Source: Nostoc parmelioides FACHB-3921
GTDB taxonomy: Bacteria > Cyanobacteriota > Cyanobacteriia > Cyanobacteriales > Nostocaceae
Direction: 5' to 3'
Length of the DNA: 64,000 bases
NCBI RefSeq assembly: GCF_014696625.1
Contig: NZ_JACJQL010000010.1
Coordinates: forward strand, 62,001-126,000
Shown here: one piece after another, positions 37,336-44,413 of the stretch
How positions within the stretch are numbered: the stretch's first letter is position 1
How the letters are laid out: the number at the start of each line of letters is the position of its first letter
Made by a program: the position numbers and the translations under genes
The notes under the pieces: generated by a model
What the model was told of the DNA's origin: nothing
Database searches by the model: none
Seen by the model: the letters and a program-made list of their open reading frames with translations, nothing else

Positions 37336-37362
37336 AAAACATAGGCATTCAACCTATGTTTT
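37336..37362 (-). terminator. Terminator hairpin after the PEP-CTERM gene
   Basis: Perfect 10-bp arms AAAACATAGG (37336-37345) and CCTATGTTTT (37353-37362) with a 7-base loop. It lies between the stop of the PEP-CTERM gene at 37392 and the NatE-like start. Confidence 0.65.
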
Positions 37363-37391
37363 AAAAAAACTCAATTATAATTTATCCGAAA

Positions 37392-38177
37392 TTATGCAAT
37401 TTTCTTCTTTTTCCGAATACGTCTTGTTAAGTAGAGTCCTATTAAAGACAAAGCCCCTAAGCTAGCAGGTTCCGGAACAGTGGTTGTGCTACTGATTGTA
37501 CCGATAGCCGTCACTTGACCTCTTACCTGCTCACCATTATTACCTACCTCTCCAATGTAAAGATACAATGGGCTAGCTGTTGAGATTCTTTGGGTGAGTC
37601 GAAATAAAATTTCCCCACCTTCGCCTAAACTCAGAAATCCCCTGGCTGTATTATCTGTTATGGCATTGGCATCAAAACTACCTAGTGTAGCAATGCTGTT
37701 ATCAACTTCACCGTCTTTACTACCAAATAAATCGTTACCAGCAAAATAGTGGGCATAAATTGAATTGCCAGGATCGCGTTTAGTTCCAGGGGAAAAAATA
37801 GTTTGCTGTGGAGTAAAATTGAATACATCTAAACCGGGAAGGGTTTTGACATCTTCAGCATTGGTAATCAACCTGTCACTGATTTTAACTGCATCCAAAT
37901 CAAAACCGCTAAATTTACCAGGAGAACCTGTGGCTATACCTATAATGTCACTGAGTTTAATTGCTGTAATATCAAAACCAACCCTTGAAAGATCGGCTCT
38001 ATATACACCAGTTGAAGCTTTATTTAATGGATTAACATTAATTGTTCCGGCTAAGGATGTAAAACTCAGATCAAAACTAGCGGCTTTGGCGCTTTGTGAC
38101 AACAGCAAGTTAATAGCTACAAAAGACAGACTCAAAACGCAGAGATGAACACTAGGTAAAATACTTAGCCTTTTCAT
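37392..38177 (-). CDS. PEP-CTERM sorting-domain protein
   Basis: A 261-residue exported protein. The signal peptide is near residues 1-32 (hydrophobic core LSLSFVAINLLLS, cleavage near AKA). The mature part is a beta-rich domain without known motifs (FDLSFTSLAGTINVN, GFDITAIKLSDIIG). The C-terminus has the sorting signal VPEPASLGALSLIGLYL followed by TRRIRKKKK: PEP box, membrane helix and basic tail recognised by exosortase. A 75-bp dispersed repeat lies 116 bases upstream of its start, and a copy of it lies beside the second PEP-CTERM gene of the window. Confidence 0.85.
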   Translation of the reverse strand: MKRLSILPSVHLCVLSLSFVAINLLLSQSAKAASFDLSFTSLAGTINVNPLNKASTGVYRADLSRVGFDITAIKLSDIIGIATGSPGKFSGFDLDAVKISDRLITNAEDVKTLPGLDVFNFTPQQTIFSPGTKRDPGNSIYAHYFAGNDLFGSKDGEVDNSIATLGSFDANAITDNTARGFLSLGEGGEILFRLTQRISTASPLYLYIGEVGNNGEQVRGQVTAIGTISSTTTVPEPASLGALSLIGLYLTRRIRKKKKIA

Positions 38178-38292
38178 AAATTATCGCTATCATTTCTTGA
38201 TAAATACGGATGTTTACAACTCTGCCTGAAAAAAAACAGTCTAGGGAATACTGAGGATTGAGTAGTTAGATGGCTTCTCATCTTTATAACTA

Positions 38293-38367
38293 GGGACTGG
38301 GTGAAAAGTCTTGTTGTGTCTAGGTTGTATCATCTATTGATGTCCTAACACTACCGGCAACAGCTAT
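38293..38367 (+). repeat. 75-bp dispersed repeat, copy A
   Basis: This 75-base stretch begins GGGACTGGGTGAAAAGTC, contains TCTATTGATGTCCTAACACT, and matches 56468-56542 at 69 of 75 positions by my count. No open frame or obvious terminal inverted repeats are seen. It lies upstream of the PEP-CTERM gene at 37392-38177. Confidence 0.75.
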
Positions 38368-38434
38368 ACAATAAATTTAGCAACCTTTCATATTTTTTTG
38401 GTATTTGATTTAGAATTCTGTACATTTACAGAAA

Positions 38435-38468
38435 AACAGGCAACCTTCAAGTTTGAAAGATGCCTGTT
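38435..38468 (-). terminator. Terminator of the 2x[4Fe-4S] ferredoxin gene
   Basis: On the minus strand AACAGGCA (38468-38461) pairs with TGCCTGTT (38442-38435), with an inner TTCAA/TTGAA extension, and TTTTTC follows. It lies 35 bases after the ferredoxin stop. Confidence 0.75.
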
Positions 38469-38502
38469 AGCTTCAGTATGTTCCCGGAATAAATAACCGA
38501 AA

Positions 38503-38727
38503 TTACGGAGTTTTCTGCAAATCTGGTCTTTCTTCTGGCACGATCGCCTTTTCTACAGGGCATACTTGTAGACAGATACCGCAATCAATACAAGTGGAAA
38601 AATCAATCCAGTACCAATCTGTTCCCTTGACATTTTTACCAGGGCCTTCATGAATACAAGCCACTGGACAAGCATCTACGCAGTCGGCAACACCTTCACA
38701 AACATCAGTCACAATAGTGTGTGGCAT
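38503..38727 (-). CDS. 2x[4Fe-4S] bacterial-type ferredoxin
   Basis: A 74-residue electron carrier. One cluster motif is CEGVADCVDACPVACIH and the other is CIDCGICLQVCPVEKAI; together they give the Cys residues for two [4Fe-4S] clusters, the first with a longer spacing as in 7Fe/8Fe-type ferredoxins. PHTIVTDVC at the start is typical of this family. It is a separate gene with its own terminator, distinct from the plant-type ferredoxin at 43 kb. The electron partners are not known. Confidence 0.9.
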   Translation of the reverse strand: MPHTIVTDVCEGVADCVDACPVACIHEGPGKNVKGTDWYWIDFSTCIDCGICLQVCPVEKAIVPEERPDLQKTP

Positions 38728-38800
38728 ATTCTCGTTCCCCTCTCTTTTTAGTCATCGGTGATTAGTCAACAGTCTTGAGTTTTGTATGCTGGACTCTGGA

Positions 38801-40015
38801 CTACTGACTCACCTTTTCAATTATTGGTGATCCGTCGGCTTTGATCCAAGCGATTTGGGCAATACTGCGATCGCGCGCATATTGTTTAATGGCTGGTATA
38901 TCTGTGCCACCTAAGTCTAATTCTACTCTGACTAAATCAGGAGATTCACGTAGTTTTTGAGCGTAGGCGAAAGCCGCAATATGGGCTGCTGGACTTTCTG
39001 GCACGACCAACCAATCACTAGCCGGGGTTTCTTGTGGTAATTGCTGTGTAGTTAAAAGAACTTGGTATAAGTCTTCAATATTCAGGACAAATCCAATCCC
39101 CGGAATATTTTCTCCTTGGGGATGATACAACCCTAAAAGCTGGTCGTAGCGTCCACCACGCCCTAAAACTCTTGCTTGTGAATCAGTATTGTTGACAATC
39201 TCAAAGACAATACCAGTGTAGTAGTCTATGGTTTGAATCAGACTCAAGTCGAGAATTATCGGAAATTTCCCCTCAGATTCTAATAACTCCACTAGAGACT
39301 TGAGGTTATTAACCGCCTCTTGCTGTTCTGCATCTAAATTGAGGCTACTGACTTTCTGCAACACATCAGCGCTGTTTCCTCGCAAATCCAGCATGATTCT
39401 GGCGCGTTCGCGCAGTTCGTCAGTTAAGGGGAGTGTGTCTATTGTAATGCGGTCAAGGTGAGCGATCGCACTACGCACTTTAGCACGTAAATTGATGGGA
39501 AAAGCATCTAAAAGCGATCGGGTGATTCCCGCTTCCCCTAAAATTAAATGCCAATCCTGTAAACCCAGTGCTGTCAAACAATTACCCGCCAACAGCAACA
39601 CTTCCGCATTGGCTAACAGTCCACCAACACCCAACAATTCCACACCAGCTTGATAAAACTCTTGCTGGCGATTATGCCTATTTTCCCAGATGCGACGAAA
39701 GACATTGGCATTGTAATAAAGGCGCTGGGGATGACGCAGATTTGCTATGCGTGTAACAACAGCACGAGCAATAGAAGCTGTCAACTCTGGACGCAATCCC
39801 AACTCTTCATCTTCAGAATTTTGTAGTTGAATCACCATCTGACGTTGAATTGCTTCACCCGCCATCAAGGTATCCATCCGTTCCAGCGTTGAGGTTATGA
39901 TTCTGTGATAACCCCAACGGTGAAACACTTGTTGTAACTTATCTTCAATCCAGCGTTTTTGAGCCACATCTAAAGGTAATAAATCCCTGGCTCCCGCTGC
40001 TGGTTGATACACCAT
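38801..40015 (-). CDS. hisZ: ATP phosphoribosyltransferase regulatory subunit HisZ
   Basis: A 404-residue histidyl-tRNA synthetase-like protein needed with the short HisG for the first step of histidine synthesis. The start PAAGARDLLPLDVAQKRWIE and motif-2-like QRLYYNANVFRRIWENRHNR are typical. GRGGRYDQLLGLYHPQ, conserved in both HisS and HisZ, is near residue 295. It lacks the anticodon-binding domain of true HisRS and has the usual HisZ length. It stands apart from hisF. The call is firm because of length and the start motif. Confidence 0.9.
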   Translation of the reverse strand: MVYQPAAGARDLLPLDVAQKRWIEDKLQQVFHRWGYHRIITSTLERMDTLMAGEAIQRQMVIQLQNSEDEELGLRPELTASIARAVVTRIANLRHPQRLYYNANVFRRIWENRHNRQQEFYQAGVELLGVGGLLANAEVLLLAGNCLTALGLQDWHLILGEAGITRSLLDAFPINLRAKVRSAIAHLDRITIDTLPLTDELRERARIMLDLRGNSADVLQKVSSLNLDAEQQEAVNNLKSLVELLESEGKFPIILDLSLIQTIDYYTGIVFEIVNNTDSQARVLGRGGRYDQLLGLYHPQGENIPGIGFVLNIEDLYQVLLTTQQLPQETPASDWLVVPESPAAHIAAFAYAQKLRESPDLVRVELDLGGTDIPAIKQYARDRSIAQIAWIKADGSPIIEKVSQ

Positions 40016-40199
40016 TCATCCTCCGTTATGTGATTCCCCACGCTGATTGGAACGCGGCTAGAAATATTCGTCTTCAGCACCTTGTGGTTGGTAGTGAATT
40101 TGCTAGTAGCGCGTCAATGTCAGCTTGTACATCGTCCCATCCCGGAGGTTAGGGGCAAAATTCCCCCATCATGCAATCGCACTTAGGGTCAGTCGCTGA

Positions 40200-41168
40200 C
40201 TATTTTTTCTTCCCACCAAACAAGCCACCAAACAAACCACCTCCAGATTTATCTGGCTGTTTATCGCCATTACTGGAAGGTGCATTGACATTAGAGCTAC
40301 CAGATTGTTGACCTAGAGCCTTATCTATTTTAGGTTTCCATGTCAACGCTGTTTGATCATTGGGGTCTAATTTTAGGGCATTATCGAAATGAATTTTCGC
40401 CATTTTCAGCTTATTTTGCCTCAGATATACAAAAGCCAGTAAGCTGTGACAACGGCTACTCTTAGGAGCTATCTTCAGCGCATCTTTCAACTCTACTTCG
40501 GCTGGGGGAAATTGGTTCTTGTCAATCAAAGTTTGAGCGCGGCGCAAATACTGGTCAATAGAGGAATCTTCTTTTGGTGGTTCTGGTGGGGGTGGTGCAG
40601 AGGTGTTGGTTGGCTGAGTGGGAGTTGAGCTAACTGTGGATTTAGCGGCTGGTGTTGGGGCGGCTAAAGCTTTCCCCGCAGTCCGCATCAAGTAAACTAA
40701 GTTCAACTCGCTGATTTGGGAAATGATGGGAATTGTCTCTTTGAGCGAGTTATATTGAGTTTCCGCTATTTTAGCGATCGCACTTTTATAAAGTAGATCA
40801 AAATTGGGGGCAGATGCTAACTGTTTGGCTAAATCAGTAGTCAGTTCAATGGAAGCCGACTCCTGCAATAAACGCTTACCTATTTGGGATAAAACTATGA
40901 TGTATTCTGAACGAGTGCGTTCTGTTGATAGTATCTCATAAGCTGGGTTTACCAACTTTGATAATAATTCGCTAGCTAATTTTTTTTCTGTATCGGTGAC
41001 GAGAGTACTGCTATCAGGGTGCAAGTGGCGAGCAATTTTCAGATATCGCTTGCGGATTTCTTTAGCATCCGTATCAACAGCTACACACAATATTGCGTGA
41101 TGGTCTATGAAATCATATTTAAATAATCCACGATCTATTCTGAGAGACATATAGCGGTTTTGCACCAA
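40200..41168 (-). CDS. DnaJ-domain protein with TPR repeats
   Basis: A 322-residue protein. The J domain is near residues 20-85, with the HPD motif in KIARHLHPDSSTL, so contact with a DnaK is likely. A Pro/Ser-rich linker (residues about 170-205, with PPPPEPPKEDSS) follows, then three TPR-like helices (RRAQTLIDKNQFPPAEVELK, LAFVYLRQNKLKMAKIHFDN). The C-terminus is glycine-rich, ending GGLFGGLFGGKKK. The first ATG at 41168 and one at 41150 (MSLRID) are both possible. The cellular role is unknown; cyanobacteria carry several such J-proteins. Confidence 0.8.
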   Translation of the reverse strand: MVQNRYMSLRIDRGLFKYDFIDHHAILCVAVDTDAKEIRKRYLKIARHLHPDSSTLVTDTEKKLASELLSKLVNPAYEILSTERTRSEYIIVLSQIGKRLLQESASIELTTDLAKQLASAPNFDLLYKSAIAKIAETQYNSLKETIPIISQISELNLVYLMRTAGKALAAPTPAAKSTVSSTPTQPTNTSAPPPPEPPKEDSSIDQYLRRAQTLIDKNQFPPAEVELKDALKIAPKSSRCHSLLAFVYLRQNKLKMAKIHFDNALKLDPNDQTALTWKPKIDKALGQQSGSSNVNAPSSNGDKQPDKSGGGLFGGLFGGKKK

Positions 41169-41410
41169 GGAAGGCGTAAGATTTTTTCTAGTTTACTGCG
41201 CTTGATCGGGTAAACGTCAGTGGTCTAGAGAAATTATTTGCTACTCTTCGGTCAATCTTGATCTATTAAGGAGCCAAGGGACAAGAGGTAGGAGAAAGAA
41301 AGCAGAAGGCATAAAAAAAGGGACAGAAAGAATAGTTTGTCTCAGTAATTTCTCGTATAAATGGTGTGAGTTAAGCCATAACCACCGACAATTACCAATT
41401 ACCAATTATC

Positions 41411-42223
41411 TTATTCCCAAGCCGATAGTGGCGGAACTTGCATTAATGCCCGACTCAGATTGTCGTGAATAGAACCATTCGTTGCGAGAATTCTGCCAGT
41501 GGCAATTTTTAAAGGAGTACCATCATAAGCAGTAACTTTGCCACCTGCTTCCTGTAATAGAATTACCCCAGCGACAACATCCCAAGGTGATATTCCTCGT
41601 TCCCAATAACCATCGACACGCCCACAAGCTACATGGGCTAAATCTAACGCTGCTGAACCGCTACGCCTTACGCCTTGGGTGAGATGAGTGAGGTGGCAAA
41701 ATTCTGCATAGTTATTATCCGGTGTTTCCCGGCGATCGTAAGCGAATCCAGTCACCAATAAGCTTTTACCCAATTCTGAAGTATCAGAAACCTTGATAGG
41801 ACGGCGATCGCGTGTTGCACCCAAGCCAGCAGCCCCCCGGAATAACTCATCATGAAATGGGTCGTAAATCACCCCAACCTGAGGTACACCGTTAATTAAT
41901 AGCCCAATAGACACACAAAAAGCTGGGTATTGGTGGGCGTAATTAGTTGTCCCATCTAAGGGATCGATCGCCCAAAGATATTCATTATCTTGATTTCCCA
42001 ACTTTCCCGACTCCTCAGCCAAAATGGAGTGTTGCGGAAAGTGGCGACGAATAATTTCTAAAACTACCGCTTCTGAAGCCTTATCGGCGGCGGTAACTAA
42101 ATCACCAGGACGACCTTTTTCTGTAACTGCATCTTCTAACTTACCCAAGTAACCCTGTAAAACCTCACCCGCAGCCAAGGCGGCTTCTGTCGCAATATCG
42201 AGAAAAATTTGTAAATTAGTCAT
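41411..42223 (-). CDS. suhB: Inositol monophosphatase-family phosphatase
   Basis: A 270-residue Mg2+-dependent phosphatase. The metal motifs are ILAEESGKLG, WAIDPLDGTTNYAH and WERGISPWDVVAGVILLQEA, which supply the acidic ligands. GSAALDLAHVACGRVDGYWE is the family signature. Members hydrolyse inositol-1-phosphate, histidinol phosphate or related substrates, so the exact substrate needs biochemical data. The start is at the edge of the heptamer repeat block at 42222-42306. Confidence 0.88.
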   Translation of the reverse strand: MTNLQIFLDIATEAALAAGEVLQGYLGKLEDAVTEKGRPGDLVTAADKASEAVVLEIIRRHFPQHSILAEESGKLGNQDNEYLWAIDPLDGTTNYAHQYPAFCVSIGLLINGVPQVGVIYDPFHDELFRGAAGLGATRDRRPIKVSDTSELGKSLLVTGFAYDRRETPDNNYAEFCHLTHLTQGVRRSGSAALDLAHVACGRVDGYWERGISPWDVVAGVILLQEAGGKVTAYDGTPLKIATGRILATNGSIHDNLSRALMQVPPLSAWE

Positions 42224-42306
42224 TAGTCAATAGTCAATAGTCAATAGTCAATAGTCAGTAGTCAGTAGTCAGTAGTCAGTAGTCCATAGTCAATAGTCAA
42301 TAGTCC
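42222..42306. repeat. Heptamer STRR block (AGTCAAT/AGTCAGT)
   Basis: About 12 tandem units of TAGTCAA, TAGTCAG or TAGTCCA type, the short tandemly repeated repeats of heterocystous cyanobacteria. They begin right at the suhB start codon (42221-42223) and end in a C/T-rich stretch. The proximity to the suhB start means they occupy its leader. Confidence 0.85.
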
Positions 42307-42357
42307 ATAATTATTCTTCTTTGCTCCCCTGCTCCCTGCTCCCTGCTCCCCAGCCTT

Positions 42358-42876
42358 CTAACGATTCAGGCGACGAAACTCAGTAGGTGTTTGACGCATG
42401 GGTTTATCTGGACTCCAAATACCTTGACCCATGATTCTTGCCCATTGTTGGGCGCGTTCTAGGCGCTGATCATATTTGTGGTTAGGCGATCGCTCTACAA
42501 ACAAAGCATACCCTTGTTTAACTACTTGTTCATTTAATAACTTGTCATCTTTCCACACATAAGCCAATGTCCGACCAATTGTGTCTTTGGCTTCAATATC
42601 AAACTCCAACATTACAGGTTTGTCTAAATCGCCTATGGATTGTTCTAAAAATTCCTTGGACTGATTGCCCCAAGGACGTTGGCGCAAATCTGGTGCATCC
42701 ACGCCAATTAATCGCACTTGAGAAATTAAATTTGGCTGTTCCGCCACACCCACAACTTCTAAAGTCTGGCCACTCACCACCCGCGCTATCCTCACCTGAG
42801 TCGCCGTTGTGGCAGGATTTTTGGCTTGACAACTCACCAGCATTAATAAACAGACAAACATGGCGAGTTTTTGCAC
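42358..42876 (-). CDS. Secreted thermonuclease-like (SNase) lipoprotein
   Basis: A staphylococcal nuclease-fold endonuclease. A lipoprotein signal ends in LMLVSCQAKN (lipobox LVSC). SNase motifs follow: QVRLIGVDAPDLRQ (Arg and Asp of the active site), EFDIEAKDTIGRTLAYVW (Glu/Arg region) and GYALFVERSPNHKYD. I set the start at GTG 42876 (VQKLAM); an ATG at 42861 is possible. A longer frame to 43002 runs through C-rich repeat DNA and overlaps the ferredoxin gene. It probably degrades DNA or RNA outside the cell. Confidence 0.82.
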   Translation of the reverse strand: MQKLAMFVCLLMLVSCQAKNPATTATQVRIARVVSGQTLEVVGVAEQPNLISQVRLIGVDAPDLRQRPWGNQSKEFLEQSIGDLDKPVMLEFDIEAKDTIGRTLAYVWKDDKLLNEQVVKQGYALFVERSPNHKYDQRLERAQQWARIMGQGIWSPDKPMRQTPTEFRRLNR

Positions 42877-42991
42877 CCAGGTGGGGAGGCGCAGGGAGTG
42901 GGGTAGCGCACAGGTGGAGAGAAGGAAGCTTTCCCCCCTGCCCCCTGCCCTCTGCCCCTTGCCCTCTGCACCCTGCTTCTTCATCTTGTTT

Positions 42992-43360
42992 TTACTCTTC
43001 ATCTAAGGGTAAACCGGCTTTCACTCTTCCCTTGGCAAAATAGCGCCCAAACTGAAGCTCATAAACTTCATCTTCGTCTTGTGTTTCTACTTCCAAATCA
43101 GAACGAGCATAACTGACGCATAACAAAGCATAACCTTGACGACGCAACTCTAGGGATAATCCCACTGCCTCTGGTTGATAAATGTCACCAGATACCACCC
43201 TGACAGCACAAGTGGTGCAAGCCCCATTGCGACAAGAAAATGGCAATTCCACCCCTTGTTGTTCGGCTGTGTGTAAAATGTATCGGTCTTCTGGTACTTT
43301 TAGGGTATACTGTTTGCCAGTGGCGCGATCGCGTACTTTAATTGTGTGTGTCTCGGACAT
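42992..43360 (-). CDS. Plant-type [2Fe-2S] ferredoxin
   Basis: A 122-residue ferredoxin with the [2Fe-2S] motif SCRNGACTTCAVRVVSG and a fourth Cys in ALLCVSYARSD. It has a C-terminal extension of about 25 residues beyond the PetF core, as in the longer cyanobacterial types. Plant-type ferredoxins carry electrons from photosystem I to nitrite reductase, nitrogenase and other partners; which of these it serves is unknown. It overlaps the longer version of the nuclease frame, which supports starting the nuclease later. Confidence 0.92.
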   Translation of the reverse strand: MSETHTIKVRDRATGKQYTLKVPEDRYILHTAEQQGVELPFSCRNGACTTCAVRVVSGDIYQPEAVGLSLELRRQGYALLCVSYARSDLEVETQDEDEVYELQFGRYFAKGRVKAGLPLDEE

Positions 43361-43466
43361 CTTGGTTCGGGATTTTAATTGGGACTTTCAGATTGCTCTA
43401 AAAAATTTCTTTCTTTATCTTTGCATTTTTTAGAGTTTCAGCGTACAATAGTAAATCGTGACATCT

Positions 43467-43553
43467 GGAGAGATGGCCGAGTGGTTTAAGGCGCAGACCT
43501 GGAAAGTCTGTAATGCGGAAACGTATTCTAGGGTTCAAATCCCTATCTCTCCG
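43467..43553 (+). tRNA. tRNA-Ser (anticodon GGA)
   Basis: An 87-base class II tRNA. The acceptor GGAGAGA pairs with TCTCTCC, the anticodon stem CAGAC/GTCTG holds loop CTGGAAA (anticodon GGA, serine), a long variable arm follows (TAATGCGGAAACGTATTC), and the T-arm is AGGG TTCAAAT CCCT. The discriminator is G. Confidence 0.95.
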
Positions 43554-43941
43554 TTACTCAGCCTAGTTTAAATATATAGTTTTGACCCAAACTCTACCAA
43601 TAGTTGGGTGGGCTAGATTTTTAGATATTACTAAAATTTAGTTGAAAGCGCCTATTCTGCTTTTAAGTTGCACAATCTATCGTGAGGGCTGTTGACTGTT
43701 GACAGTTAACCGTTAACAGCCCTTATTAGTGGTTATGGAATTTAGACGCGCATTAGCTTATCAAGATTGACCCGACTGCTGATCTACTCAACCATCTTCT
43801 GGAGTGTTTTTCCTCGTACTTCTGTTGACGATTTCGTTTGCTTCAATTCCTCCTAATTGGAAAAAACCTACACCTGTCAGGGGGAGACATGGGAGGAAAA
43901 TTTCCCAATCCCCGATCCCCAATCCCCAATCCCCTACCTCC
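43554..43941. other. Intergenic region with a dispersed repeat
   Basis: A 388-base gap between tRNA-Ser and the next gene. It holds a dispersed repeat at 43652-43717 (CTATTCTGCTTTTAAGTTGC and on) and an STRR patch, GTTGACTGTTGACAGTTAAC, at 43690-43709. It has short repeated ATCCCCAATCCCC units at 43908-43932. No gene was recognised. Confidence 0.5.
43652..43717 (+). repeat. 66-bp dispersed repeat, copy 1
   Basis: It matches 57397-57462 with 34 identical bases at the left end (starting CTATTCTGCTTTTAAGTTGC) and about 5 mismatches over 66 bases. The right half is made of GTTGACTG-type heptamers. Both copies lie in intergenic DNA in the same orientation. Confidence 0.75.
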
Positions 43942-44319
43942 TCACTTAAGTGCATCTAAAGGCTCACAAAAGTCATTGACACCTTGCTTGAGAATATATA
44001 TCAAAACTGGTGTTGCCAAAATATTCGGAAATGTAGGCATGGTTTTGAGATGAGCCATCATCTCGGTAATTGAGCCATTAAGCAAAGCACTACGGAATTC
44101 TGGCTCACAAATCACAGCACGCCACTTTCTCGCCAGAGCATCTAACCACTCGGCGTTAGCTCGTTCTGGTTCTTGTCCTGCTTTGATGGCTAGTGTCATC
44201 GCCGCATCTTCTAAATCTCCTTCGCAGTCTTCAATTAAGTCCAAAGCCTCCATTGCCCCCAGATCATCTGCCAATTGAGAGCGAAACAATGCTATTTCTT
44301 GTGATGTAACTGTAGTCAT
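43942..44319 (-). CDS. Conserved cyanobacterial hypothetical protein
   Basis: A 125-residue soluble protein, mostly helical (ALFRSQLADDLGAMEALDLIEDCEGDLEDAAMTLA) with an acidic first half and a hydrophobic C-terminal part (ATPVLIYILKQGVNDFCEPL). It has no signal peptide. I cannot assign a family. It lies upstream of a heptamer repeat block and after repeat-rich DNA, so it seems monocistronic. Confidence 0.6.
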   Translation of the reverse strand: MTTVTSQEIALFRSQLADDLGAMEALDLIEDCEGDLEDAAMTLAIKAGQEPERANAEWLDALARKWRAVICEPEFRSALLNGSITEMMAHLKTMPTFPNILATPVLIYILKQGVNDFCEPLDALK

Positions 44320-44349
44320 GAGTAAATAATCAGTAGTGCATAGTCCATA

Positions 44350-44413
44350 GTTTATAGTCTGTTGACTGTTGACTGTTGACTGTTGACTACTGACTACCGA
44401 CTACTGACTACTA
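44350..44413. repeat. Heptamer STRR block (GTTGACT/CTGACTA)
   Basis: Tandem 7-base units, GTTGACT in 44360-44386 then GACTACTGACTAC-type to 44413. The block runs into the end of the TolC-like gene: the stop codon TAA at 44413-44415 is not affected, but the frame's last bases are shared with the repeat. Confidence 0.75.

Noticed and set aside
42567-43043. 158-codon plus-strand frame opposite the nuclease gene
   Set aside because: Antisense shadow of the SNase and ferredoxin genes, rich in Pro/Ser from the C-rich repeat.
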